Notes: generated from the sequence alone by a model not told the origin. DNA of 64,000 nucleotides from Bacteroides timonensis (GCF_000513195.1 NZ_CBVI010000097.1:53624-117623), one strand, 5' to 3'. Numbered from the stretch's first letter, positions 43,859 to 52,531 are shown. Made by a program: numbers and translations.

Positions 43859-44884
43859 TCAGATTGTTTTCAAATTCTGTTTTGAGTACCATGCCTGATA
43901 CGCGGCGGCATACTCCTGACGTTCCCGTTCCAGGGAATTTCTCATTTCAGGGGTGTACCCGAGCAGGCGGATGTATCCTCCGTTATAGCCGGTGGGTTCG
44001 CACTTTATTCCGGCTTCCTCCAGTTTGTCGATGCGTTTTTGGGCCATTTTTGCGCTTGAATATTCCTTCGGCCAAAAATAGACTTCGCCCCGTGAGCCGA
44101 AACAGTCTTCCCCCAGAATTATTTCCCCGGCATACTTCCGGCTTTCGATGATGCCGAAACGCACTTTGCCCAATGCCCGGCGCATTGCCTTGTGTGCCGG
44201 ACCTTCCGGATGCTTGAATACCTCCGGCTTGTCTTTGCTGCCGAGTTTGGGCGGTTCCACCTTGTACGGCTGTTTGTAACTTCCGATTCCGAGCGTCAGG
44301 TAAAAGTTGGTATGAAAATAGTCCGTCATGGGGGCGCTGTCATCGAAATTGTACGACATGATGAAATCGCAGATATTCATCATTACATCCTTTGCCCTGT
44401 CCGTCAATGATTTGTCTGAAGCGATATGATGGTGGTTGACATCGCCTTGAACTTTTCCGGACTCTTTGGTGAACGCCTCGAAATCCGTTTTCATCAACCG
44501 GATATGGATGGAGTGGTAATTCTCCCGTCTGGCAGAGAACTTGTATCCCGGATAGGTCTCCTTGAGCCATGCCCGTACCAGTCCCACGATTTCCGGAGCG
44601 TGCTGCCCCTTGTAATTGCGGCCTTTCCAGCGGTATTCGTTATACATATACCCGGTGTATTCCTTTGCCGTGGCTCCCGGATAGTCATATTCATATCCGG
44701 TTGAGGTCGAGGGAATATCCGGTTTTTCTTTCCAAGCCTCAAAAAGCCTTCCAAACTCGGTGGTCACCTGTTGCATGATTGCGGTGTCACCACCCTTGTC
44801 CGGGTGGTGCTCCAATGCCAGCCGGCGGTATTCTTTCTTCAAGTCCGCCAGAGAGTGTATGTTCTGAAAATAAGTCATAGCCAT
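43859..44884 (-). CDS. J-domain protein with LPD29-like domain
   Basis: About 341 residues from the ATG at 44,884. The N-terminus is a J domain (residues 9-60) with LKKEYRRLALEHHPDKGGD, including the HPD motif that stimulates DnaK. It is followed by a region (about 85-150) with APEIVGLVRAWLKETYPGYK and YHSIHIRLM, the pattern of the LPD29 domain of large polyvalent proteins. The C-terminus has a strand-helix domain with GIKCEPTGYNGGYIRLLGY. It could recruit host DnaK to ICE or phage-like processes. Confidence 0.72.
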   Translation of the reverse strand: MAMTYFQNIHSLADLKKEYRRLALEHHPDKGGDTAIMQQVTTEFGRLFEAWKEKPDIPSTSTGYEYDYPGATAKEYTGYMYNEYRWKGRNYKGQHAPEIVGLVRAWLKETYPGYKFSARRENYHSIHIRLMKTDFEAFTKESGKVQGDVNHHHIASDKSLTDRAKDVMMNICDFIMSYNFDDSAPMTDYFHTNFYLTLGIGSYKQPYKVEPPKLGSKDKPEVFKHPEGPAHKAMRRALGKVRFGIIESRKYAGEIILGEDCFGSRGEVYFWPKEYSSAKMAQKRIDKLEEAGIKCEPTGYNGGYIRLLGYTPEMRNSLERERQEYAAAYQAWYSKQNLKTI

Positions 44885-44891
44885 AAGTTTT

Positions 44892-45101
44892 TTATGCCCC
44901 TGCGAGGCGGTTGATAAAATATTCCCGGTAGTCAAGGTCAAGACCGAGGTTGAGACAGGCCGTTTCCATGTCATCTTCTCTCAGGTCGTCCGCCTCCTGC
45001 AATTCGCGCAGGTACCGTATTTCGGAGTCCAGGTATTCCTGTGCTTCCGTTTGACCGCAACCGCATGAGTTGCAGATCAGACTGATAATGTTTCCCTGCA
45101 T
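44892..45101 (-). CDS. small hypothetical protein
   Basis: A 69-residue acidic protein (MQGNIISLICNSCGCGQTEA) with a CxxCxC motif near the start and a helical remainder. It lies 7 nt upstream of the J-domain gene and overlaps the preceding gene by 25 nt. Function unknown. Confidence 0.45.
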   Translation of the reverse strand: MQGNIISLICNSCGCGQTEAQEYLDSEIRYLRELQEADDLREDDMETACLNLGLDLDYREYFINRLAGA

Positions 45102-45376
45102 GCTGTTTGATTTTTTATGTTTCTGTTCCTGTTTCTGAGGCCTCGTCCGTCATATATCGAGACGGCCCGTTCCACCAGAATCCTGCGGTTGTCTTCCGAG
45201 AGTTCCAGGTAGAACCGTTCCGCCGCGCCGAATGTGCCCTTGTCTGTCGCCACGCACCATTTTTTCCAGAAATGCGGGTACATGCCGCCATACACGGCTT
45301 TGCATTCCTCCTCGCTCCAGGCGTTCCACATGTAGTAGAAGAAACTGGAAACGGTATTTTCCGCTTGATATTTCAT
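45077..45376 (-). CDS. small hypothetical protein
   Basis: A 99-residue protein starting MKYQAENTVSSFFYYMWNAW at 45,376, where its ATG overlaps the stop of the upstream gene (ATGA). The sequence is aromatic-rich (GGMYPHFWKKW) with a basic C-terminus. The upstream frame extension to 45,427 is not needed. Function unknown. Confidence 0.5.
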   Translation of the reverse strand: MKYQAENTVSSFFYYMWNAWSEEECKAVYGGMYPHFWKKWCVATDKGTFGAAERFYLELSEDNRRILVERAVSIYDGRGLRNRNRNIKNQTACRETLSV

Positions 45377-45984
45377 GGTTCTTCTATTTGTGATTCTACA
45401 TTGTTTGTTTCTCTCAGTTGATGCCACACAGCCTCATACATCTCATGAAGCCAGTCTATGTTCTTTGCGCCGAGTTCAAACGGGCTGTGACACTGCACCT
45501 CGTCACCGCTTTCTTTCTCTTCGGCAAGGACGGTCAGGCTGTCCGCCGTTACCCGGAGTCCTGTCACCCTGCATTCATATGGTTCTCCGTTCTTGCCAAA
45601 CCATATCACCCAGACCGGATCATAATCCTCTTCCGGAAGACGAATTTCTTTCATGCAGTGAGCATGGAGCAACTGCCGTATCGCGTCGATGATGTCCCCC
45701 CGCAGTTCCTTGATCCTGCCGCTGAAATCAACGGCTTCTGACGGTAAACTTCCTTTTCCGCCTCTTTCCTGCAAGGAGAGAATCCGCGTGTCGGGATGGA
45801 TACAGAAATCCCACTCCAACACTTCATCGTCATCGCGTGTCGTGTGGATATCGCCGCCCAAAACAAGACCGCAATCGTCATTTACCATTCTTTTTGCTTC
45901 ATCGCGGTCTTCTGCCGCTACCGTGTAAGTGCCCTCGAAGGAATACCTTACTCTTATGTCATATCTTTTCATGATTCTTTCCAT
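45373..45984 (-). CDS. hypothetical protein
   Basis: A 203-residue soluble protein; an in-frame ATG at 45,972 is an equally good start (MKRYDIRVRYSFEGTYTVAA). The N-terminal 60 residues resemble a small beta-alpha-beta domain seen in many ICE proteins, and the C-terminal part includes DPVWVIWFGKNGEPYECRV. No family is recognised. Confidence 0.5.
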   Translation of the reverse strand: MERIMKRYDIRVRYSFEGTYTVAAEDRDEAKRMVNDDCGLVLGGDIHTTRDDDEVLEWDFCIHPDTRILSLQERGGKGSLPSEAVDFSGRIKELRGDIIDAIRQLLHAHCMKEIRLPEEDYDPVWVIWFGKNGEPYECRVTGLRVTADSLTVLAEEKESGDEVQCHSPFELGAKNIDWLHEMYEAVWHQLRETNNVESQIEEP

Positions 45985-46019
45985 TTGATTGTTGATACCA
46001 GATTCATTGCCCGGAAGGA

Positions 46020-46517
46020 TTACCGGATATTCAATATTGCGCTAAAGGCATGTGGGTCAAGCCTGTAAAACGTCGGAAGGTTAAGTGTGACCATCGGGTA
46101 GCTTACCCAGCCGCTCTGACGTTTATAGCCTGTATCCTCAGCCAATTTGTTGGACAGAAGGAACTCCATGGCATCAGGATTGTTGTTGATGTCCACGAAT
46201 GCCCTGTCAGGCAGTGAGAATGCCGCCTTATCTTCCAGGTTAACCGTCAGGACCGTGTATATCTCATGGGTCACGGGATCTTTCAGAGACAATGCCGGCC
46301 AGCCGTTATGGTACATTTCAATCACGATTGAGAGACGGCTTTCCTGATATAGGAAAGTTTCTTCCATGGACGGATGGTCGCATTTGACAATTTCAAAATC
46401 ATCCTCCCCTTTGGTAAATGTCACCATCGGATAGGATACATCGACAAAACATTCCTCTTCCCGGTAACAGAGATGTTCTTTTCCCTCTGAACGGATTATA
46501 GCCAATCGGGTGTTCAT
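46020..46517 (-). CDS. hypothetical protein (DUF4313-like)
   Basis: About 165 residues from the ATG at 46,517 (MNTRLAIIRSEGKEHLCYRE). The sequence has repeated VSYPMVTF and VSYPMVTLNLP segments and a central TVLTVNLEDKAAFSLPDRAF stretch. I recall DUF4313 proteins with a similar pattern, but this is uncertain. A longer frame starts with GTG at 46,571, which overlaps the upstream stop and cannot be fully excluded. Confidence 0.5.
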   Translation of the reverse strand: MNTRLAIIRSEGKEHLCYREEECFVDVSYPMVTFTKGEDDFEIVKCDHPSMEETFLYQESRLSIVIEMYHNGWPALSLKDPVTHEIYTVLTVNLEDKAAFSLPDRAFVDINNNPDAMEFLLSNKLAEDTGYKRQSGWVSYPMVTLNLPTFYRLDPHAFSAILNIR

Positions 46518-46567
46518 ATTCGTAACTGGTTTTAAAATTATTGACTTGCAAGTTAATTGGCCGGAAT

Positions 46568-46819
46568 TCACCTGCCTGTTTCTTTAAACGTGTGATTGTC
46601 ACCGCCTGCGGACATTTGGGAGAGTTGCTGTCTCACCGCCTTGATTTTCCCGATCAGTTCGTCCTCCCTTCGGAATGAGGGGGTACATTTGGTACGCCTC
46701 ATCCCGGCTCCCCAGGGGATGCCGCCGCATACTTTTCTCAGGCGTGCCTTTTCGCTTTCCAAGGCCGACTCCAGACGGGCCAGCCTGCGTCGCAACGATT
46801 CTTCGGTCACAGTTCTCAT
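46568..46819 (-). CDS. small basic hypothetical protein
   Basis: An 83-residue, Arg/Lys-rich helical protein (RTVTEESLRRRLARLESALE) that could form a coiled coil and bind nucleic acid. It is separated from the upstream gene by 69 nt, so a separate transcript is possible. Function unknown. Confidence 0.45.
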   Translation of the reverse strand: MRTVTEESLRRRLARLESALESEKARLRKVCGGIPWGAGMRRTKCTPSFRREDELIGKIKAVRQQLSQMSAGGDNHTFKETGR

Positions 46820-46888
46820 GATCTCATTGTTTTTTTAGTATGGTGACGGATCGGAAAGATAGTCACCATACCGTCGTTATGTGTCACG

Positions 46889-47776
46889 TTATATTTTAGC
46901 TTTTTCCCTTTTGATGCCTCTCAGGACGTACAACAGGTGTAGGAACAGCTCCCTGTCGTAAATCCGGAAGAAGAACGGCTCGCCTGTTTCCCTGACCGTT
47001 CCGGTAAACGACACGGACTCCCGGTTCACGGGATATTGGAAGAAGTTGCCGTTTGCCAGCAGGGTGTGCTTTTTCTTCATCACTTCGCCTAGGAACCTGT
47101 CCATATCGTCGTTTCCCTCATAGCCGGAGAAGTAGAGGAAATGATGACGGCGCAGGCTTCGCAGGATTTTGGCGGTTTCCAGCCTCACATCCCTGCCTGA
47201 CGATTCGTCCGTTCCTCTCATCAGGTTGCAGATGAACTTTTTCTCGCCATTTATGTCAAGAAACAGATAAGGAACTATAATTATAGAGGCATGCCGTGCG
47301 TGGTTGGAGATGACCATCGGCTTTTCTTTCTGGATGTCTCCTTTGAAGGTAATGTTCCGGTAATGGTTGTCCATCTGCCGTTCCAGCTCCTTCCTTGGCG
47401 TGGTAACGGAGCGGAGTCCCGTGAAGTAGCGTCCGCCCGCCCGGAAGCAGAACCGGTAGATGTCCGCATGATAAGGCTCTCCCAGGAAAAAGAAATTCCG
47501 GGTATGGCGGATGGGGGGCAAGACATCCATGTAGTCGAAATATCTTTCTTCCGTAATCTCACTGAACGGGGCGCAGAGGGATTGCAGGTGGATGCGTATC
47601 ATCTTGCGGACGGTATTTCCGGACACGGCTGTGAGACACGGGTTCTTTTCCCTGTCTCTCAGTTCCTCCAGTGTCTCATGGTGGTAGTCGCCGTGTATTC
47701 CGTCAGACATGGTGGTCACGCAGCTGCCGTCAAAACTGCGTGAATCGACTACGAATTTCAGTTTGTCGTTATTCAT
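46889..47776 (-). CDS. hypothetical protein
   Basis: A 295-residue soluble protein (MNNDKLKFVVDSRSFDGSCV) with many aromatic residues and paired beta strands (RNFFFLGEPYHADIYRFCFR). No recognised domain. It is 3 nt from the upstream gene and so probably co-transcribed with it. Confidence 0.5.
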   Translation of the reverse strand: MNNDKLKFVVDSRSFDGSCVTTMSDGIHGDYHHETLEELRDREKNPCLTAVSGNTVRKMIRIHLQSLCAPFSEITEERYFDYMDVLPPIRHTRNFFFLGEPYHADIYRFCFRAGGRYFTGLRSVTTPRKELERQMDNHYRNITFKGDIQKEKPMVISNHARHASIIIVPYLFLDINGEKKFICNLMRGTDESSGRDVRLETAKILRSLRRHHFLYFSGYEGNDDMDRFLGEVMKKKHTLLANGNFFQYPVNRESVSFTGTVRETGEPFFFRIYDRELFLHLLYVLRGIKREKAKI

Positions 47777-47779
47777 GGT

Positions 47780-48913
47780 TCAGATGTTTTGAAGGTTCAA
47801 CACTCTTTTGGCGGCACTGAGGGCATTGGAGGTGAGCTGCCGTTGCCATGCCTTGTTTCTGGGTGACCAGCGGAATCCGGAGGATTTCAGTTCCTTGCGT
47901 CTGTTGTCTTCGGGAATCCTGTCAAACAGGATCTGAAGGCGGTCTTCCCCATAGTTCCATACAAGTGTCCCGCCCTCGAACGGCACTTCCTTGTTTTCCC
48001 GGCTTTGCATCGCTTTCAGCTTTTCGCGCATCCGTTCCGCCAGTTCCGGCAATTGAAAGAATTTGTTTCTCGGTGTGATGACGGGTTTCTTCACCCTTGC
48101 GTTATATTCGGAAATGAAGTCCACGGCCCTACGGACGATTTCCACTTCCCCGTGATTGGCCAGGGTGGATACCTTGTTCAGGATGCTGCTGACAAACAGG
48201 GCACGGCTATAGCCCCGGCATTGTCCGGTATCAATCCCGTGGATGGTATCGGCACTGCTCTTGATGTCGCGTTTGAGCGTCTGCCATGCCTTTTCCTGTT
48301 TCTCTTCCTCCGGTCGTGCGGCTTCCTTTTTCCGTCTGACGGTTTCAAGAACTTTTTTCCGCCAATTGCGGAATTCTTCGTAACGGTTCTGATAGCTTCT
48401 GTTCGTTTTTTCCTGCCTGTAGTAATCAAATCCGCTCCGTCCCGTCACCATCGGGTTGGCACAGCGGGAGAGGACCGAGAGCTGGGCGGACAACTTCTGC
48501 CGGTAGGCGGCGATGTATGTATCCCGTTCCTCTTCCGGCATGAGTTGCAGGTCGTTGTGCAGCTCCTCTCCGTAAATCATGATGTCCGTCTCGCCGCGAA
48601 TCTCCGGATTGAAGGAACTCCAGGCGTATGCGTCGCAAGCCTGTTTCCACATATCATCCAAATAGGCAGGATGTTTGAATGCTACGGCTTCCCAGTCTTT
48701 GAAGTCCTTGGAATGCAATTCATTGTGATCTTCCGGATTTCTGTACAGGTGTACATAGTTGCCCGTTCCATGATGCTCCTTTCTGAAATGGAACGGTACG
48801 GGGGGATAGTCCGTACCTTTTTTTCGGATCATCGTGACCCTGTGTGCATTCTCTATGGTAAGGTCTGCTACTTGCTCTTCGCAGACCTTTGCTGTTGTTT
48901 CATTCATAATCAT
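47780..48913 (-). CDS. hypothetical protein with DUF3560-like C-terminus
   Basis: A 377-residue protein. The middle is helical and basic (RRKKEAARPEEEKQEKAW). The C-terminus (GGTLVWNYGEDRLQILFD, then KELKSSGFRWSPRNKAWQRQ) matches a small domain often found at the end of DUF3560 and other polyvalent plasmid proteins. Function unknown; in such proteins this domain may bind nucleic acid or a protein partner. Confidence 0.55.
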   Translation of the reverse strand: MIMNETTAKVCEEQVADLTIENAHRVTMIRKKGTDYPPVPFHFRKEHHGTGNYVHLYRNPEDHNELHSKDFKDWEAVAFKHPAYLDDMWKQACDAYAWSSFNPEIRGETDIMIYGEELHNDLQLMPEEERDTYIAAYRQKLSAQLSVLSRCANPMVTGRSGFDYYRQEKTNRSYQNRYEEFRNWRKKVLETVRRKKEAARPEEEKQEKAWQTLKRDIKSSADTIHGIDTGQCRGYSRALFVSSILNKVSTLANHGEVEIVRRAVDFISEYNARVKKPVITPRNKFFQLPELAERMREKLKAMQSRENKEVPFEGGTLVWNYGEDRLQILFDRIPEDNRRKELKSSGFRWSPRNKAWQRQLTSNALSAAKRVLNLQNI

Positions 48914-48927
48914 TACTTTTTTAAATG

Positions 48928-49203
48928 TCAGCCGTAAATCATTTCTTCCAGTTCATCGTCCGTCAACAGGCGGATCTCTTCGTCCGAACAATAGTAAGCG
49001 ATTTCTTCGTCCAAATCGAATGCTGCCGGATCAAGGCTTCTGATGCCATCCAGCAGTTCCTGTTCTAGTCTTTCTACGGAAACCAGATAGTTCCCATCTT
49101 TGCCTTGCACTTCCCGTGCAGGATAGCTCATTTCCCGATAAACCAACATCGTCATTTCCGGATTGGCTTCCTGCTGTCCTTTGCTTGTCGTCTTTCTGTT
49201 CAT
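48928..49203 (-). CDS. small acidic protein downstream of structured element 3
   Basis: A 91-residue, strongly acidic protein in its second half (LDEEIAYYCSDEEIRLLTDD). It is the first gene of the leftward accessory cluster. Structured element copy 3 precedes it, with the proximal hairpin 29 nt before the ATG. Function unknown; acidity might suggest a DNA mimic, but that is speculation. Confidence 0.5.
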   Translation of the reverse strand: MNRKTTSKGQQEANPEMTMLVYREMSYPAREVQGKDGNYLVSVERLEQELLDGIRSLDPAAFDLDEEIAYYCSDEEIRLLTDDELEEMIYG

Positions 49204-49232
49204 ACCTTTATTTTTTTAAGTTTGACATGATC

Positions 49233-49406
49233 GGCTCCATGGAGCCGGATTTTCGTTTTCTTACTTGCCGGGCTGTCCTTTGTCGGGGATTGAGCAAGGC
49301 TTGGCAAAAGAAAATACCGCAGCGAAGCGAGGATGATTTTCTTTTAGCCAACCAGCCCCTGAAAGGGGCCGCCTTGCGCAATCAACCCGACAAATGGCTA
49401 TATTTG
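49233..49406 (-). ncRNA. structured leader element, copy 3
   Basis: Third copy. The outer stem pairs TTGTCGGG (49,280) with CCCGACAA (49,386), GATTG with CAATC, and CAAGGC with GCCTTG. Arm 1 is TTGGC and AAAAGAAAAT (49,301-49,315) with ATTTTCTTTT and GCCAA (49,336-49,351). Arm 2 is GCCCCTGAAAGGGGC (49,355-49,369). The proximal hairpin is GGCTCCATGGAGCC (49,233-49,246). In arm 1 a GAAAGAAAAT-to-AAAAGAAAAT change is matched by a compensating change on the other strand. Confidence 0.65.
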
Positions 49407-49459
49407 CAGGTAAGAAATTGAAAGGACGGCAGGATATTGTGAATTATAGATTACAAAAA

Positions 49460-49483
49460 AAGCCATCCCTAGGGGGACGGCTT
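49460..49483 (-). terminator. terminator of the integrase gene
   Basis: An imperfect hairpin (AAGCC/GGCTT with an inner TCCC/GGGA) followed on the - strand by a run of seven Ts, about 20 nt after the integrase stop codon. Confidence 0.65.
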
Positions 49484-49502
49484 AATGACTGAATTTGTAT
49501 AC

Positions 49503-50738
49503 TTATTGTGCAAGACGCTCCTTCACGTTGTTCATTGCTTCTTTCAGGCTGCTGTTCATGACCCGTGCATAATGCTGTGTCATACGTGTGGAGGCATGGC
49601 CGAGCATGACGGAAACATCTTGAAGAGGCACATTGTTGGCAAGCGTGACCGTAGTCCCGAAAGTGTGACGGGCAACGTGCGTGGTCAGATTCTTCTTAAT
49701 GCCGCAGAAATCGGCTATTTCCTTGAGGTAGCTGTTCATCTTCTGGTTGCACATGACGGGCAAACAGCATCCTTTCTTAATGCAGGTCGGATGTTCCTTG
49801 TATTTCTCCAATATGGCCAGGGGTACGGGCAGCAATGGAATATTGCTGATGGAAGAGGCCTTCCTACGGTGTTCCAATTTGACCCTTCCTTTTCTTATCC
49901 ACCAGTCTCCGAGATTGTCCTGTACCAGATTCTCTTTGTTCAGACTGGCAACATCGGAGAATGCCAGACCGGTGAAGCACGCGAAGACAAAGACATCCCT
50001 GACCAGTTCAAGCCGTGGAATGGTGAATTTCTTTTTCATTATGGTCTGCAACTCGTCGTAGGTCAGGAATACCGGATCGGTCTCGTCCTGCTCCATCTTG
50101 TAACCGTAAAAGGGATTCTTGCGCATCCATTCCTTTGCCAATGCCATATTGGTAAATTTCTTGAAGCATTTCATATAACGGACTATCGTGTTCCGGCACA
50201 GCCCCGCCTCCGTTTTCAGGTAGATGTCAAACGCACGGATGAACTCCGGTGTCAGCTCATGGAAAGTGACATCCTCCTTTCCGTAATAAGAGGGGATGAG
50301 CAGCTGTAATTTCTTCACCACGTTCTTATACCGGTTGATTGTGACGGGAGAGTAGTCTATACCCACCAGTGTTTCCATTTCCTTGATGCCTTCCCTCATG
50401 GTGCCGAGCAGTGTACGCATTTCGGTGTCTTTCCCGAAAACACGTTTAAGAATCAGTTTTGGGGTAATCAGGGCCTGTTCCAATACCAGTTCCTTGTGTT
50501 TTTCCAAAGCGCGTGCGTGCAGTTCGGCAATATAGGCGTTCAGTGCCACTGATACCCTGTCCCTGCCTTTACTGCATCCTTTGGCGGCGTTCCATAAGTT
50601 CAGGGGTACGCTTCTTTGGATACGTACATCGTCATAGTCTCCATTGATGGTTATCCGCATCAATACCGGTGCCTCACCGTTTTTCAACAATTTCGTTTTA
50701 AGCACGAAAAACAGAATGTTCATTGTTCCTTGTTTCAT
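49503..50738 (-). CDS. int: ICE tyrosine integrase (IntDOT-like)
   Basis: A 411-residue tyrosine recombinase that would insert and excise the element. The N-terminus has the Bacteroides arm-binding domain (MKQGTMNILFFVLKTKLLKN), then a SAM-like core-binding domain and a C-terminal catalytic domain. In that domain Arg I is replaced (CFTGLAFSDVASL instead of TGLR), but HVARHTFG, LGHAS and the nucleophile region QHYARV remain. Loss of Arg I is known for IntDOT-type enzymes. The start at 50,738 (ATG) is preferred over the TTG at 50,780. It lies next to the chromosomal tRNA-Phe, as expected at an ICE end. Confidence 0.88.
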   Translation of the reverse strand: MKQGTMNILFFVLKTKLLKNGEAPVLMRITINGDYDDVRIQRSVPLNLWNAAKGCSKGRDRVSVALNAYIAELHARALEKHKELVLEQALITPKLILKRVFGKDTEMRTLLGTMREGIKEMETLVGIDYSPVTINRYKNVVKKLQLLIPSYYGKEDVTFHELTPEFIRAFDIYLKTEAGLCRNTIVRYMKCFKKFTNMALAKEWMRKNPFYGYKMEQDETDPVFLTYDELQTIMKKKFTIPRLELVRDVFVFACFTGLAFSDVASLNKENLVQDNLGDWWIRKGRVKLEHRRKASSISNIPLLPVPLAILEKYKEHPTCIKKGCCLPVMCNQKMNSYLKEIADFCGIKKNLTTHVARHTFGTTVTLANNVPLQDVSVMLGHASTRMTQHYARVMNSSLKEAMNNVKERLAQ

Positions 50739-51149
50739 CACTTTTGTTTTTTGAGGTGTTACATTCAATTGTTTCGTCAAAACCGGATGGCATGAGGATA
50801 TGGAGCGAAATGTTAAATTCGGTGGCTTTTTTGAGGGACTTGTGGAAAAGCCATAAAAATCCCATTTTTCTCAGGTTCGAATTGCCTTTTGTATCCCGGG
50901 TTCGATTCCTTTTTTTTATCCCGATGGGAAATACCGAATTTTTAAATTTCTTTCACTTTTTCGACTTCATCCGGTCATGTGTGCAAAATTACTTTTTCAC
51001 ACCGGAGATTGGAATTGTCAAACAATTGAAAAACAATGAAGTATGGTACATATTTATGGCTTTTTCAAAAGCCTTAAAAAAAAGCCACTGAATTGGCGAA
51101 ATCCAACTTCACAAATATGTAGCGGAATGCGTAGTGAGAGTAAAAAAAG
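50739..51149. other. ICE end and attachment region (candidate)
   Basis: No gene is supported here. On the - strand GTAATTTTGC (50,983-50,992) fits the GTAnnTTTGC decamer that I recall at CTnDOT-type attachment sites. On the + strand near 50,898 a CCCGGGTTCGATTCC stretch resembles a tRNA T-arm and could be an att remnant. The exact ICE boundary cannot be fixed because the other end is outside the window. Confidence 0.4.
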
Positions 51150-51179
51150 AACCCTTGAACTATCTCTAATTCAAGGGTT
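51150..51179 (-). terminator. terminator downstream of tRNA-Phe
   Basis: A perfect 10-bp inverted repeat (AACCCTTGAA and TTCAAGGGTT) followed on the - strand by a T-tract, about 30 nt after the tRNA 3' end. Confidence 0.75.
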
Positions 51180-51211
51180 TTCATGTGTGAAAAGCATTTA
51201 TGTACTTTCTT

Positions 51212-51287
51212 TGGTGGTGCCACCAGGAATCGAACCGGGGACACAAGGATTTTCAGTCCTTTGCTCTACCAACTGAGCTATGGCACC
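51212..51287 (-). tRNA. tRNA-Phe (GAA)
   Basis: A 76-nt gene with a full cloverleaf: acceptor GGTGCCA/TGGCACC, D-arm GCTC-AGTTGGTA-GAGC, anticodon loop CTGAAAA (anticodon GAA), T-arm with GGTTCGATT, and an encoded CCA. A TACCTTTG -7 box lies upstream (complement at 51,309-51,316) with a TTG about 20 nt before it. Confidence 0.95.
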
Positions 51288-51308
51288 ATTGTTTCTCTTT
51301 TGCGGTTG

Positions 51309-51316
51309 CAAAGGTA
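51309..51316 (-). promoter_or_regulatory. tRNA-Phe promoter -7 box
   Basis: On the - strand this reads TACCTTTG, an exact TAnnTTTG box, 21 bp before the tRNA 5' end, with TTG about 20 nt further upstream. Confidence 0.65.
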
Positions 51317-51464
51317 GTGAAACTTTTGGACTATGCAAGCGCTTTGGAGATAAAAAACGCTGATAATTGCCTATGTGGCTAAGTATCAGCGCTTATATTT
51401 TAAGAAAAAAATGAATTCAGCTGTTGATTTGTCCTCACAAATCTTTATCTGCTCTTACAAATCT

Positions 51465-52529
51465 TTATTCGCCGGCTTTTTCGCCTTCACTTTCGGTAGT
51501 TTCCTCTTTCAGTGGATTCCATCCTTGGGCTTTCAGTTCAAACTCTTGACCATCGCGGGTGATCAGTGCACAACCTAATTCCGGTTTAGTGATGTGTCCT
51601 ATTAACTTCACTCCCTCCATTTCAGAAATCTTCTCGTGATCGGCAATGGGAACGGTGAAAAGCAGTTCGTAGTCTTCGCCACCATTAAGAGCGCATGTTG
51701 TCAGGTTCATATTGAACTCTTCAGCCATGACGGCAGTCTGATAGTCAATGGGGATATGTTCCTCATAAATGCGGCAGCCTACTTTACTTTGCGTGCAGAT
51801 ATGCAACAATTCAGAAGATAGACCATCTGAAATATCCATCATAGAAGTGGGTTGGATACCTTCTTCCGCCAGTTTCTCGATGATGTCGCGGCGAGCTTCC
51901 GGTTTTAATTGGCGTTCCAGCAGATATTCCTTTCCGGAGAAATCAGGTTGCATATCAGCCTTACCTTTCAAAGCCACTTTTTCGCGTTCCAATAATTGTA
52001 AGCCCATATATGCGGCACCCAGATCACCGGTTACGCAAATCAAATCTGTTTCTTTCGCACCATTTCGGTAGACAACCTTATCTTTGTCTGCCTCACCTAT
52101 ACAAGTGATACTGATTGCCAGTCCCGTAAGAGAAGAAGAGGTGTCGCCTCCTATGATATCCACATCATATTCCTCGCACGCCAGACGGATACCCGCATAC
52201 AACTCTTCCATATCTTCCACGGAGAAGCGCTTGGAGAGAGCCAGAGAAACGGTGATCTGTTTGGGTGTACCATTCATGGCGTAGATATCGGAGAAGTTCA
52301 CGACAGCCGCTTTATAGCCTAAGTGCTTCAGCGGGACATAAATTAAATCGAAATGCACACCTTCCATTAGCAAGTCAGTGGTAATCAATACTTGTTTTTC
52401 GGTAGGATAGGAGAGTACGGCAGCGTCATCGCCTACACCGTACCGGCTGGATTCATTCTTCAGTTCAATACCGTCGGTAAGGCGGCGGATGAGGCCGAAC
52501 TCACCGAGGCTTGATATTTCTGTTCTCAT
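51465..52529 (-). CDS. thiL: thiamine-monophosphate kinase ThiL
   Basis: A 354-residue enzyme that phosphorylates thiamine monophosphate to thiamine diphosphate in the cytoplasm. Motifs: GEFGLIRRLT at the N-terminus, YGVGDDAAVL (ATP/Mg binding), TTDLLMEGVHFD, DIYAMNG, IIGGDTSSS, CVTGDLGAAYMG, MDISDGLSSEL and CALNGGEDYELLFTV. All are in family order and the length is normal. It is the last gene of a leftward cluster (2 nt after the nucleoside phosphorylase gene). Confidence 0.93.
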   Translation of the reverse strand: MRTEISSLGEFGLIRRLTDGIELKNESSRYGVGDDAAVLSYPTEKQVLITTDLLMEGVHFDLIYVPLKHLGYKAAVVNFSDIYAMNGTPKQITVSLALSKRFSVEDMEELYAGIRLACEEYDVDIIGGDTSSSLTGLAISITCIGEADKDKVVYRNGAKETDLICVTGDLGAAYMGLQLLEREKVALKGKADMQPDFSGKEYLLERQLKPEARRDIIEKLAEEGIQPTSMMDISDGLSSELLHICTQSKVGCRIYEEHIPIDYQTAVMAEEFNMNLTTCALNGGEDYELLFTVPIADHEKISEMEGVKLIGHITKPELGCALITRDGQEFELKAQGWNPLKEETTESEGEKAGE

Positions 52530-52531
52530 GA

